DNA from: Pseudonocardia sp. TRM90224
Lineage (GTDB): Bacteria; Actinomycetota; Actinomycetes; Mycobacteriales; Pseudonocardiaceae
Assembly: GCF_021245725.1 (NCBI RefSeq)
Contig: NZ_JAJGSX010000003.1
Location: 310,001 to 374,000 of the forward strand
Length of the DNA stretch: 64,000 nucleotides
Direction: 5' to 3'
Shown: one piece after another, positions 18,050-26,549 of the stretch
Position numbering within the stretch: position 1 is the first letter of the stretch
Layout of the letters: the number at the start of each line of letters is the position of its first letter
The notes under the pieces: generated by a model
Told to the model about the DNA's origin: nothing
Database searches by the model: none
What the model saw: only the letters and a program-made list of their open reading frames with translations
Translations under genes and position numbers: made by a program

Positions 18050-18148
18050 GACCGCTCGAAGAGGCCCTGGCTTGGCCTTTTCACTCCGTAGGTACTCTCG
18101 CTGGAGGCTCGATCGACATCACATCGAGACCTGGAGGGGGCGCGATTC

Positions 18149-20809
18149 GTGACGACACGGGCACCTGCCGGACATGAGGTGGCGGTGACGGGGTCGCCTG
18201 CCGCCCGCAGGCTGGTGCGTGACGTCGTCGTCGCGCCGGAGTCCCTGCGCCGGGTCGACGTGGTCGGACCCAGCGGCTACGGCAAGTCCGTGCTGCTCGA
18301 CGCGCTGGCCGAGGCCTTCCGCGGCGCCGGCGTCACGGTGCGCCGCGAGCCGCCGGAAGACGGAGCGGCACTCGCGGAGGGTGAGGCGCTGCTCGTCGAC
18401 GATGCGCACCTGCTCACGCCTGCGGAGCTGGCCGGGCTGACGGCATTCGCCGAGGCACCTGGCGGGTTCCTCGTCGTCGCACACCGGCCGTGGCCGCGCC
18501 CGGCGGGGATGGCGGCGCTCGGGGTGGCGCTCGGTGCCGCTCGCCCGCCCGTCGTGCTCACGGTGCTGGACCGCCCGGGGGTGGCCGCCCGCGCCGCTGC
18601 GTTCGTCGCGTCGGCGTCGGAGGAGCTGGTCGAGGCCGTTCACGTGCAGTCGGCCGGCATGCCGCTGCTCGTCGACCGGCTGCTCGCGGCGCTGGCCGAG
18701 CAGAGCGTTGGTGCTGAGCGGGGACGGCCGCCGGTGTTCGACCCCGCGCATCCGCCCGCCGGCCTGCTCACCCAGCTCGGTTACGCGGTGCAGGACCAGC
18801 CGCCCGGCGTGCGCTCTCTGCTGCTGTCGTGCGCGCTGGGGGCGCCGCTGGAAGCGGAAGTGCTGGTGCCCCTGCTCGAACTGCCCGAGGCGGAGGGCGC
18901 AGCGGCGCTCGACGAGCTCGTCGACGCCGCACGGGCGGCCGGCCTGCTGACGGCCGACGGCAGCACCGTGCCGCTCGTCTCGGCCGCGGTGCTGGCCAGG
19001 ACGTCGCTCGCGGCGCAGGCGGAGAAGCGCCGCGCGCTCGCCGAGCTGGAGCTGCGCCGCGGCGGCAACGTCATGAGCGCGGCGCGTGGTCTGCTCGCCG
19101 GCAACGCCACCGGGGCGCGGGTCGCCACCGTGCTCGCCGCGGCGGGCGACGAAGCCCTGCGGATCGGCTCGTCGTCGGCCGGCGAGTTCTTCGCGGGCGC
19201 CGTCGAGGCCGGCACACCGTCGCTCGACCTCGCGGCCCGCCGGGCGCACGCCGCGCTCGTGAACGGTGAGCTCGACCTCGCGCTCACACAGGCCGACGCC
19301 GTGATGTCGGCACCCGACCAGGTGCCGGCCGCCGACGTGCTGCAGGCCGGCACCGTCGCCGCCGCGGTGCTGGCCCGACGCGGCATGCTCGAACGCAGCG
19401 CCGAGCTGTACCGCTGGATGGGCGCCGAGACGATGGGCAGCGGCGCTGTTGTCGCCGTGCCGGCGCTGATCGGGACCGGCGCCCTGGACGAGGCCCGCAC
19501 CGTTCTGAAGGGGCCGCCCGGCTCACCGGGCTCGATGCGCCCTCCGACGCTGCTCGCCGGTGCCGAGGAGCTGATGGCCCAAGGCGTGTACGACTCGGTG
19601 GCCGGCTCCCCGACGGCAGCGCTCTCCGGGCTGACCCGGGCCGCTGCGTTGCTGGAATCGAGCCGGCGTGCGGCGCTGCTCCCCGACTCACCGGCCGCGC
19701 TCGCCGCGCTCGTCGCCGTGCACTGCGGGGAGCTGGACGTCGCGCAGTCCGTTCTGGAGCGCGCGATCAGGGTGCGGTTGGGCGGCCGGTCGGCCGCAGT
19801 GCGCCACCGCCTGCTGCTCGGGTGGATCGCGCTGTTCCGCGGGGCCACTCCGGCCGCGCGGTCGCTCCTGCAGTCCGCGGCCCCGGCCGGGCAGGAGCTG
19901 GAGCCGCGTGACGAGTTCCTCGCCGCGGCGCTCGAAGTCGCGCTCGCCCGCCGGTCCGGCGACCTCGCGGCGCTCATGCCGGCGTGGGGACGGGCGCGGG
20001 AGGCGATCGTGCGCCATCCCGTCGACCTGTTCGTGCTGCAGCAGCTCGGCGAGCTGTCGATGGCCGCGACCCGGCTGCGCGAGTCGAGCTGGGTCCGTCC
20101 GCACCTCGACGAGGCGGCCGCGCTGCTCGCCCGGCTGGGCGACCCGGCGCTGTGGGCGGCGCCGCTGCACTGGTCGGCGCTGCACGCCGCGATCCTGACC
20201 GAGGAGCGGGCGGAGGCCGCGGAGCACGCCGCCGCGCTGGAACGCACGGCGTCGGCGAGCCGCTACGCCGCCGCGATGGCGGCCGCCGCGCCGCACTGGG
20301 TCCGGCTGCTCGACGCGGACGTCGACGCGGCCGGCGTCGAGACGGCGGCGCGTGGCCTGCACGCCGTCGGGCTCTCCTGGGAGGGCGGGAAGCTCGCGGG
20401 CCAGGCCGCCATCCGCACCCGCGACCGCAAGGCGATGACCACCCTGCTCGGCTGCGCGCGTGCGCTGCAGAGCGCGGGCCCGCCCGTCCGCGCGACGGCC
20501 GCCGACCCGACCGGCGAGAACACCGACCCGACCGGGATCCCCGTGACGCCGGCCGCCCCGGCGCCGGAGACCGAAACGACGACCCCCGCGAACGACGAGG
20601 CGTCGGACGGCCCGCTGAGCGACCGCGAGCGCGAGGTGGCCGCACTCGTGCTGGAGGGGCTCACCTACAAGCAGATCGGCGAGCAGCTCTTCATCTCAGC
20701 GAAGACGGTGGAGCACCACGTCGCACGCATGCGCCAACGCCTCGGCTCCGGCAGCCGCGGCGAGCTGTTCGCGCACCTGCGTCAGATCGTCCGCACGAGC
20801 CCCGACTAG
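18149..20809 (+). CDS. iniR: IniR-like ATPase/LuxR-family transcriptional regulator
   Basis: An 886-residue regulator: P-loop ATPase with Walker A GPSGYGKS (residues 40-47) and Walker B LLVDDAH (81-87), a long alpha-helical Ala/Leu-rich middle region like the TPR-type sensor domains of large LuxR/MalT regulators, a Thr/Pro linker, and a C-terminal LuxR helix-turn-helix (LSDREREVAALVLEGLTYKQIGEQLFISAKTVEHH). The neighbours on the other strand are the IniC/IniA-like dynamins and IniB-like genes; in M. tuberculosis the regulator next to iniBAC (Rv0339c, IniR) has the same architecture. I therefore infer that it controls the iniB-like promoters at 25293-27489. The GTG start is preceded by GGAGGGGG. 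Confidence 0.82.
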   Translation: MTTRAPAGHEVAVTGSPAARRLVRDVVVAPESLRRVDVVGPSGYGKSVLLDALAEAFRGAGVTVRREPPEDGAALAEGEALLVDDAHLLTPAELAGLTAFAEAPGGFLVVAHRPWPRPAGMAALGVALGAARPPVVLTVLDRPGVAARAAAFVASASEELVEAVHVQSAGMPLLVDRLLAALAEQSVGAERGRPPVFDPAHPPAGLLTQLGYAVQDQPPGVRSLLLSCALGAPLEAEVLVPLLELPEAEGAAALDELVDAARAAGLLTADGSTVPLVSAAVLARTSLAAQAEKRRALAELELRRGGNVMSAARGLLAGNATGARVATVLAAAGDEALRIGSSSAGEFFAGAVEAGTPSLDLAARRAHAALVNGELDLALTQADAVMSAPDQVPAADVLQAGTVAAAVLARRGMLERSAELYRWMGAETMGSGAVVAVPALIGTGALDEARTVLKGPPGSPGSMRPPTLLAGAEELMAQGVYDSVAGSPTAALSGLTRAAALLESSRRAALLPDSPAALAALVAVHCGELDVAQSVLERAIRVRLGGRSAAVRHRLLLGWIALFRGATPAARSLLQSAAPAGQELEPRDEFLAAALEVALARRSGDLAALMPAWGRAREAIVRHPVDLFVLQQLGELSMAATRLRESSWVRPHLDEAAALLARLGDPALWAAPLHWSALHAAILTEERAEAAEHAAALERTASASRYAAAMAAAAPHWVRLLDADVDAAGVETAARGLHAVGLSWEGGKLAGQAAIRTRDRKAMTTLLGCARALQSAGPPVRATAADPTGENTDPTGIPVTPAAPAPETETTTPANDEASDGPLSDREREVAALVLEGLTYKQIGEQLFISAKTVEHHVARMRQRLGSGSRGELFAHLRQIVRTSPD

Positions 20810-20819
20810 CGCCGAACTC

Positions 20820-20879
20820 CCCCACCGTTTTGCCTACTTACACACCCAAAAGGGTGTGCAGGTTGGCAAAACGGTGGGG
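20820..20879. terminator. bidirectional hairpin between convergent genes (CCCCACCGTTTTG family)
   Basis: Outer arms CCCCACCGTTTTGCC (20820-20834) and GGCAAAACGGTGGGG (20865-20879), inner stem CACACCC/GGGTGTG (20841-20847, 20852-20858). It lies between the regulator stop (20809) and the IniC-like stop (20889). It shares its outer 13 bases with the hairpin at 1338-1396. Confidence 0.88.
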
Positions 20880-20888
20880 AAGTTTCGG

Positions 20889-22379
20889 TTACTGGCTGCG
20901 GACGCCCAGCCCGGCGAGCATGCCCTCGCAGCTGCGCACGACGAGCCGGGCGACGTCGGAGACGGCACGGCTGGACATCGGGCTCTCCGCCCTGCGCTGC
21001 CAGCGGGTGACGGCGTCGAGCGCCGCGGCACGCAGCTCCTCGTAGCCGGCCGTCGGTTCGAGACCCAGCCGCGCGGCCGCCGAGCCGCCGTCGCCACCGA
21101 GCAGCGTCTCCGCCTCCCGCAGCGCCTCGACCGGCAGCTTGACGGTGCCGGAGCGCAGCGTCGAGAGCAGGCGCAGCTCGGCGAACTCGTGCGCCCCCGC
21201 GAAGATCCGCTCGACCTCGGCGGCGAGCGGCGCCGTGTCGGGCCGCGGCTCCCTGGTCAGCACGAGGTCGATCGCGAGCAGCGCGGACCGCGCCTTCAGC
21301 AGGTCGCGGCGCTCGGTGAACTGCGTGGCGAGCACCGAACGCAGCTCGTCGAGACCGCTGCGCTTGACCAGCTCGTTCGAGATCTGGCTGGGGTCGTTCA
21401 TGCCCTGCCTGATCAGCGTGGTGCCCAACCGCACCCCGAACAGCCCGAACCGGTCCATGAGCTTCGCCCTGGTCTCCGAATCGGGGACGTCCAGCTCGGT
21501 GCGGGAGAACCGGTCGACAGAGAGCAGCATCCCGTCGATGTCGGCCCGCGGCAGCTGGGCGAGCGCGCTGAGCGCCGTGAACTCGTGCTGGCGCATCGTG
21601 CGCCCGGTCTGGGCGAGCAGCCCGGCCACGGCGACAACGGTCTGGCACAGGCTGCGGATCTTGTCGTCGGCCCGGTAGCGGCGCGCGATCCGCCGGGCCG
21701 AGCTGAGCGCGTCGAGCCTGCCGACCCCGATCTCGTCGGCGCGCGAGAGCACGGCGATCGTGTTGATCGGCGTGGCCCGCGCGACGCCCTGGTCGTAGAA
21801 CGACTCGAGGAAGTGCACGTCGGTGGCGTGCAGGTGGCGCATCAGGTAGATGACGGCGTCGGCCTGGCTCGGCGAGTCGTCAGGGGCGAGGAAAGCGCCC
21901 GCACGCGACGACGTGTCCTTCGACAGCGATGCGATACCGGGGGTGTCGATCAGCGTGGTGGTGCGCAGGCTCTGCGACGGCCACTGCACCTCGAGCTTGT
22001 CGACGTCCTCGACCGGCATGCCCTGCAGGTCGAACGAGAGCGCGCCGCCGCTGCGGCTGATCGTCAGCTGCTTCGGCGGCGAGCTGCGCGGAAACATCAT
22101 CACCTTGGGCACCTGGGCGTCCTGGTACCAGGTGACGATCCGGGTGCACTCGCCCGCGTCGGTCGGCGCGATCTCCTCGCCGACGAGCGCGTTGAGCAGC
22201 GTCGACTTGCCCGCCTTCACCTTGCCCGCGATGGCGACGCGCAGCGGCTCGTCGAACCGGGCGAGGTTGTGCCGCAGCCAGCCGGAGGCCTGCGGGCTGT
22301 CCTGGTAGGCGTCGATGGTGCGCCGCAGCAGGGCCCGGACGACGGCGCCGAGCGCGGGGGGCGGGGTCTGGACGCTCAC
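20889..22379 (-). CDS. iniC: dynamin-like GTPase, IniC-like
   Basis: A 496-residue dynamin-family GTPase, nearly the same length as mycobacterial IniC. G1 AGKVKAGKS lies at residues 51-59, G3 DTPG at 145-148 and a G4-like SRAD follows LNTIAVL-type strand residues (TIAVLSRADE). The remainder is helical stalk. Start GTG 22379 overlaps the stop of the IniA-like gene as GTGA, so the pair is translationally coupled and the proteins probably form a hetero-complex on the inner face of the membrane. The minus frame is open further upstream inside the neighbour gene, but only the coupled start gives the family N-terminus. Bacterial dynamins of this class remodel or protect the membrane under envelope stress. 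Confidence 0.85.
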   Translation of the reverse strand: MSVQTPPPALGAVVRALLRRTIDAYQDSPQASGWLRHNLARFDEPLRVAIAGKVKAGKSTLLNALVGEEIAPTDAGECTRIVTWYQDAQVPKVMMFPRSSPPKQLTISRSGGALSFDLQGMPVEDVDKLEVQWPSQSLRTTTLIDTPGIASLSKDTSSRAGAFLAPDDSPSQADAVIYLMRHLHATDVHFLESFYDQGVARATPINTIAVLSRADEIGVGRLDALSSARRIARRYRADDKIRSLCQTVVAVAGLLAQTGRTMRQHEFTALSALAQLPRADIDGMLLSVDRFSRTELDVPDSETRAKLMDRFGLFGVRLGTTLIRQGMNDPSQISNELVKRSGLDELRSVLATQFTERRDLLKARSALLAIDLVLTREPRPDTAPLAAEVERIFAGAHEFAELRLLSTLRSGTVKLPVEALREAETLLGGDGGSAAARLGLEPTAGYEELRAAALDAVTRWQRRAESPMSSRAVSDVARLVVRSCEGMLAGLGVRSQ

Positions 22380-24208
22380 AGCGACTTGCCCGATCCGACG
22401 GCCGCGGCCTGCTGCCCCTCGACGAGCGCCTTCGCCCGCGTCGCGAGCCCCTCGATGCGGCCGATCTCGGCCTTGAGGTCGCGGATGCGCTTCTCGCGGT
22501 CGGTCGTCGTGGTCTTCACCGCGTTCTGCGCCTGCAGGACGGAGCTCGCGAGCGACGTGCTCACCTCCTCGGCGAGCGCGCTGAAATGGTCGCGCAGCTG
22601 GCGTTGGGTGCGCCTGAGCATGTCGCGGGAATCCTTCCCCACCTGGAACGTGACCTCGTCGATGTGCCGGCGCACGGCCATCTTGCTGTCGTTCTGCCGC
22701 TTCTGGAGCAGGCGCTTCTTCTCGTCGCGGATCTGCTTGCCACCGAAGAGCACACCGGCGCCGATCGAGAGCGGGTTGAGCATGCCGAGGCCGGCGACGG
22801 TCGTCGCCATGCCGATCATCAGCATGCCGCCGTAACCACCGCGCATACCGCTGAAGAGCTTGCCCCCGATGCTGAACTTCTCCGATTCCGGCTGCTCGAG
22901 CGGGTCGACCTTCTTCGCCATGCCCTCGTCGTCGAACTTCAGGTCGGGCAGCGCCACCTCGGCACCCTCGGCGAACAGCTCGGCCACCTGCGTCGCGAGC
23001 CAGCGCGCACGCTCCGCCGCCCACACGAAGTTCGCCGATGCCGCGGAGGAGACCTGCTGGTGGAACCACTCGGAGAACTGTTCCCAGATCTCGGCGGGGT
23101 CGGCGTCGTCGATCAGCTGCTCGGCCTCGCGCTGGATCGAGCGCAGCCGGTCGCGCAGGTCGTAGTCGATGTCGGACTGCAGGTCCTGCACGCCGTCGTT
23201 GAGCGTGATCTGCCAGCGTGACGAGCGCTCCTTGAGGTCGTCGGCGCGCGCCTTCGCCCGGGTGAGCTCCTCGACCATGTCCTGCATGCGTTCCGGGTTC
23301 TCCTGCACCGCCAGCTCGGCGCGCATCCCCGCGGCCAGCTGGTCGGCGATGGAGAGCACGTCGTGGCTGGTGGAGCGGCGGTCGAGGTCGTCGGACCTGG
23401 CGACGACCCGGCGCAGCAGGAAGTTCACCAGCTCGCGGAAGCCCGACTCGTCCATCAGCTCGGAGTCCTCGGTCTTCGCGGCGTGCAGCCGCAGCACCGA
23501 CGACACCGGGAAGATCTCGGCGTCGAAGCCGGCCTTCTCGAGGTGCCCCTTGTCCAGCTCGACGATCCGCCGCCAGTGCGGGTACAGATCGGTCTTGGTG
23601 ATCACGCACGCGACGTTGGGGCAGAGCTTCATGGCCGCTTCGAGGAACTCCAACTCGGGGCGGGTGTACTCCTGCGCCGCGTCGGAGACGAGCAGCACGG
23701 CGTCGGCGCTGGGCAGCGCCGACATCGTGGCGGCGCCGTGCGCCGAACCCAGCCCACCGACACCGGGGGTGTCGACGAGCACCAGGCCGCCGGAGAGCAG
23801 CTTGCGCGGGATCCCCACCTCGGCGTAGGTGATCAGCGCCTTGTTGCCGGGGTTGCCGGCCTCGGAGACGTACTCCGCGAGCTTGCCGACCGGGACGTCG
23901 ATGCGCTCGGGCTTCGAGTCGTCGCCCTTGTCCCTGATCAGGGTGACCGACGTCGTCTCCGCATGCTTGACGACCGTCGGGACCGCCGTCGCCACGTCGT
24001 CGTCGACCGGGCACACCGGCGCATTGACCAGCGCGTTCACCAGCTGGCTCTTGCCTTGCTTGAACTCACCGACGATCAGGACCCGAACGTCGGGGTCGGC
24101 GAGCCGCTTGCGCGTCTGCAGCAAGCGGGCGCCGAGATCGGGGCGCTCATACGCCGTTGTCGCCTTGAGGGCGAGGTCGACGAGGTCGACCGCTGCCGGA
24201 ACTGCCAC
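22376..24208 (-). CDS. iniA: dynamin-like GTPase, IniA-like
   Basis: A 610-residue dynamin-like GTPase: G1 GEFKQGKS (47-54), G3 DTPG (146-149), G4 TKTD (204-207), then long helical stalk segments and a hydrophobic paddle-like stretch (GGYGGMLMIGMATTVAGLGMLNPLSIGAGVLF) that may insert in the membrane, followed by a C-terminal helical bundle. The layout matches M. tuberculosis IniA, a membrane-fission dynamin induced by cell-wall inhibitors. Start GTG 24208 lies behind GGGAGG at a rather long spacing (11 nt). It is followed, overlapping by GTGA, by the IniC-like gene. The 196 bp between it and the iniB-like gene upstream contain a terminator, so this pair probably has its own promoter. Confidence 0.86.
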   Translation of the reverse strand: MAVPAAVDLVDLALKATTAYERPDLGARLLQTRKRLADPDVRVLIVGEFKQGKSQLVNALVNAPVCPVDDDVATAVPTVVKHAETTSVTLIRDKGDDSKPERIDVPVGKLAEYVSEAGNPGNKALITYAEVGIPRKLLSGGLVLVDTPGVGGLGSAHGAATMSALPSADAVLLVSDAAQEYTRPELEFLEAAMKLCPNVACVITKTDLYPHWRRIVELDKGHLEKAGFDAEIFPVSSVLRLHAAKTEDSELMDESGFRELVNFLLRRVVARSDDLDRRSTSHDVLSIADQLAAGMRAELAVQENPERMQDMVEELTRAKARADDLKERSSRWQITLNDGVQDLQSDIDYDLRDRLRSIQREAEQLIDDADPAEIWEQFSEWFHQQVSSAASANFVWAAERARWLATQVAELFAEGAEVALPDLKFDDEGMAKKVDPLEQPESEKFSIGGKLFSGMRGGYGGMLMIGMATTVAGLGMLNPLSIGAGVLFGGKQIRDEKKRLLQKRQNDSKMAVRRHIDEVTFQVGKDSRDMLRRTQRQLRDHFSALAEEVSTSLASSVLQAQNAVKTTTTDREKRIRDLKAEIGRIEGLATRAKALVEGQQAAAVGSGKSL

Positions 24209-24297
24209 GGCGTGCCCGCCTCCCTCATGCCCGCTTCTGCGGGCGCGTCACGTCTGTTGCTCGTCCATGTCCTACGCCTGCCATCACATACGACGAC

Positions 24298-24343
24298 GCC
24301 GGCCCCGCCACACGGGGGTCACCCAATGTGTGGCGGGGCCGGC
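24298..24343 (-). terminator. terminator of the first iniB-like gene
   Basis: GCCGGCCCCGCCACAC (24298-24313) pairs perfectly with GTGTGGCGGGGCCGGC (24328-24343). It lies between the stop of the iniB-like gene at 24405 and the IniA-like start at 24208, separating the two transcripts. Confidence 0.85.
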
Positions 24344-24404
24344 GGTCGCATCACCCGGAAGGCTACTCCCGGCCGACCGGGCGGCCCTCCGGGACCGTGA
24401 TCAC

Positions 24405-25229
24405 TCAGAGGTCGACGTGCTCCGAGCTGTTGTCCGTGGTCTCGACCTGCGTGTTGAACGAGTCCTGCGTCGAGCTGTCCGTCGAGGTGTTGCCGGAGTC
24501 GTTGATGCTGTTGTCGGTCTCGTTGTTGAACGAGTCCTGGACCTCGACCTGGCTGTAGTCGTTGCCGACGTTGTCCAGGCTGTGGTCGCTGTTGTCGTTG
24601 CCGACGTTGTTGAGGCTGTTGTCGGTGGTGGTGGCCGAGGAGTTGCCGCCGGCGGCGAACGAGCTGCCGTCGTCGACGTTGACGTTGCCGTCGATCTCGG
24701 TGCTCACCGCGTCGCCGCTGCCGAAGCTGGTGGTGGCGCCGTCGCCGTTCACGACCTGGTTGCCGTCGCCGTTCACGTTGCCGTCGCCGGTGATGACGTC
24801 ACCGTTGATGTCGTCGCCGGCGCCGACCGCGCCGTCGCCGGAGACGACGTTCGAGTCGATGTCGATGTCCTGGTCGAACTCGCCACCGCGGTTGTCGATG
24901 TTCTGGTTGATCGAGTTGTCGACGATGGTGTCGCGGTCGTCGATGTAGTTGTTGTTGATGTACGTCGTGAGGTAGCGGACACCGGCCTCGTGGTCGGACT
25001 CACCCGGGTGCGGGCGCGGCGCGGGCGGCGGCGGCGGGACGTGGATGTGGTTGCCACCGGTGTTGGTGTCGTTGTCCTGGAGCAGCACGAGCGCGTCCTG
25101 GATGTCCTCCGGGCCGGGGTTGCCGCACGATGCGAGGAAACCCTCCGGGTCGTCCTTGAACGCAGCGAGCGCGTTCGGGTCGCGGAAGAGGTTCAGCAGC
25201 ATTTCGATCAGCGAGGTCGACGCGGTCAT
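24405..25229 (-). CDS. IniB N-terminal-domain protein with Asn/Asp-rich repeat region (copy 1)
   Basis: A 274-residue acidic protein. Residues 1-50 (SLIEMLLNLFRDPNALAAF...ALVLL) match the IniB N-terminal domain, a short helical unit also beginning mycobacterial IniB. A Pro/His-rich linker is followed by residues 88-274, dominated by Asp, Asn, Ser, Gly and Val with pseudo-repeats such as GDGNVNGDGNQVVNGDG and DNSxNxxGNxxxDxS. The pattern suggests a beta-solenoid or fibre-like, possibly calcium-binding surface; this is inference. There is no signal peptide. The core at 24661-24960 is almost identical to the same part of copy 3. It has its own promoter box and terminator. Confidence 0.82.
   Translation of the reverse strand: MTASTSLIEMLLNLFRDPNALAAFKDDPEGFLASCGNPGPEDIQDALVLLQDNDTNTGGNHIHVPPPPPAPRPHPGESDHEAGVRYLTTYINNNYIDDRDTIVDNSINQNIDNRGGEFDQDIDIDSNVVSGDGAVGAGDDINGDVITGDGNVNGDGNQVVNGDGATTSFGSGDAVSTEIDGNVNVDDGSSFAAGGNSSATTTDNSLNNVGNDNSDHSLDNVGNDYSQVEVQDSFNNETDNSINDSGNTSTDSSTQDSFNTQVETTDNSSEHVDL
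24661..24960 (-). repeat. 300-bp near-identical core shared with 26806-27105
   Basis: Aligned without gaps to 26806-27105, I count 13 mismatches in 300 bp. It encodes the Asn/Asp-rich central segment of the iniB-like copy 1, while flanking parts of the two genes diverge clearly. Suggests recent duplication or gene conversion. Confidence 0.85.
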
Positions 25230-25292
25230 CGCGGGTCATCTCCCAGAGTCGGTGTTCTGTTCGGGCCACCGGGCGGCCCGGCGTTGATGAGA

Positions 25293-25339
25293 AATCTATG
25301 GAGATCGGCCGCCCGGGCCATCGGGGATCGTCCAGAGTC
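25293..25339 (-). promoter_or_regulatory. iniB-type promoter with conserved upstream box (copy 1)
   Basis: On the plus strand ATCGGGGATC GTC CAGAGTC lies at 25320-25339; read on the minus strand this precedes, by exactly 21 bp, a -10-like TAGATT (complement of 25293-25298), itself 63 bp upstream of the ATG at 25229. The same arrangement occurs before the other two iniB-like genes. The rest of the 360-bp spacer (25230-25589) holds further GGGGATC copies and the terminator of copy 2 but no gene. Confidence 0.7.
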
Positions 25340-25532
25340 CTGACCCGGGCCCGGTGGGGTACGCAGAAGGCGAATGCTAGGGGGATCGGGGGTGGGGGCC
25401 CACCCCCTGATCCGGGGATCCGTGGGGGATTGCGGGGGAGCCCGGAATGTCATCGGGGGATCTGCACACGACCGGGTGATCGCAGGTCAGGGCGGGTCGT
25501 GTCGTGGGTCGGGTGCTGGGGGCACACGAAAA

Positions 25533-25559
25533 CGCGCCCACCGAGAACCGATGGGCGCG
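25533..25559 (-). terminator. terminator of the second iniB-like gene
   Basis: CGCGCCCA (25533-25540) pairs with TGGGCGCG (25552-25559); on the minus strand the stem is followed by TTTTC, giving a near-classical intrinsic terminator 30 bp after the stop at 25590. Confidence 0.75.
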
Positions 25560-25589
25560 CAAAAGCTTGGAATAGAGACGGGGAATCGC

Positions 25590-26291
25590 TCAGGCGTCGC
25601 CGAACGCCGTGTCGTCGTGGTGTGCCGGGACCTCCGGGGCCGGGCTCCCGGCCAGCGGGTCGACCGCGCTGCCGTCGTCCGGGCCACCCTCCTCGATCCC
25701 CCGCTCCTCGAACCCGCCGTCGAGGGCGATTCCGTCGGCTCGGTCGACCCAAGGGTCGGCATCGTCGAGATCGGAGCGGAATGCGGGATCGTCCCCGTCG
25801 CCGTGACCGAACGTCGAGCTGTTGCCCGAGCCGTTGCCCGAGCCGGCGCCAGGGCTGTTGCCGCTGCCGAAGTCCGTGACGGGCGGCTGGTGCGCCGCGC
25901 CGTCGAAGCCCGGCCCGTCGACGTCGACCAGCTGATCGACGAAGCCCCCGTCGTCCCCATAGGGGTCGGCGCCGAACGGGTCGGGCTGCGCGATTCCCGC
26001 GCTGGACACGTACCGGGTGAGGTACTCGACGGCGGCCTCGTGGGGGTCGCCGTGCACAGGTCCGGGCGGCGGCGGCACGCCGTGCGTCCCGGCGGCGCCG
26101 TAGTCGAGGTCGAAGCTCGCCGTCTGGGTGTCCTCGATCAGCACCAGCGCGTCGTGCACGTCGTCGGGGCTGAGCCCGTCGAGGCCGTGCCTGCTCAGGG
26201 TGGCCGTCGGGTCGGCGGCGAAGTCGGTGCGCAGCGCGTCGTCGCTCGACAGCGCGCGCAGGAACTCCATCAGCGACAGCGTCTCGGCCAT
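25590..26291 (-). CDS. IniB N-terminal-domain protein with divergent acidic C-terminus (copy 2)
   Basis: A 233-residue protein. Residues 1-52 (LSLMEFLRALSSDDALRTDFAADP...DDVHDALVLIED) are the IniB N-terminal domain and residues 80-95 keep the EAAVEYLTRYV motif seen in copies 1 and 3. The remaining C-terminus lacks their long Asn/Asp repeat and is instead Gly/Asp/Pro-rich (GSGNSPGAGSGNGSGNSSTFG). It therefore probably shares the partner bound by the N-terminal domain but has a different effector or scaffold region. Own promoter box at 26380-26399 and own terminator. Confidence 0.8.
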   Translation of the reverse strand: MAETLSLMEFLRALSSDDALRTDFAADPTATLSRHGLDGLSPDDVHDALVLIEDTQTASFDLDYGAAGTHGVPPPPGPVHGDPHEAAVEYLTRYVSSAGIAQPDPFGADPYGDDGGFVDQLVDVDGPGFDGAAHQPPVTDFGSGNSPGAGSGNGSGNSSTFGHGDGDDPAFRSDLDDADPWVDRADGIALDGGFEERGIEEGGPDDGSAVDPLAGSPAPEVPAHHDDTAFGDA

Positions 26292-26352
26292 GGTGATCGT
26301 CTCCGGTCCTCGTCGGGCCCGCCGTCCGGACGGAGTGGCGGCCCAGCTTCAG

Positions 26353-26399
26353 ACGTTATGTCCGCATCGGCGGTGGGCCATCGGGGATCGAGCAGGGTC
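26353..26399 (-). promoter_or_regulatory. iniB-type promoter with conserved upstream box (copy 2)
   Basis: ATCGGGGATC GAG CAGGGTC at 26380-26399 (plus-strand reading), exactly 21 bp from a minus-strand -10-like TAACGT (complement of 26353-26358), 61 bp upstream of the ATG at 26291. A second GGGGGATC copy lies farther upstream near 26450. Confidence 0.7.
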
Positions 26400-26493
26400 C
26401 GTCCGGGTCGGGATCGGGGGCCGGCGCCGCACCGGTTAGGGAGTAATGGGGGATCGGCGTCCTGTCCAATCGGGTCACCCCACCGTGGACGGC

Positions 26494-26538
26494 GAGAGGC
26501 CCCGCCCCCGGTCCGGATCCGGGGTGGCGGGGCCTCTC
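26494..26538 (-). terminator. terminator of the third iniB-like gene
   Basis: GAGAGGCCCCGCC (26494-26506) pairs exactly with GGCGGGGCCTCTC (26526-26538), just after the stop at 26550 on the minus strand. Confidence 0.85.
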
Positions 26539-26549
26539 TGGGGGGTGGC

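Noticed and set aside
20889..24014. One 1,041-codon minus-strand frame covering both dynamin genes
   Set aside because: The upstream part of that frame is out of phase with the IniA-like protein and is nonsense; two genes with a GTGA overlap explain the data.
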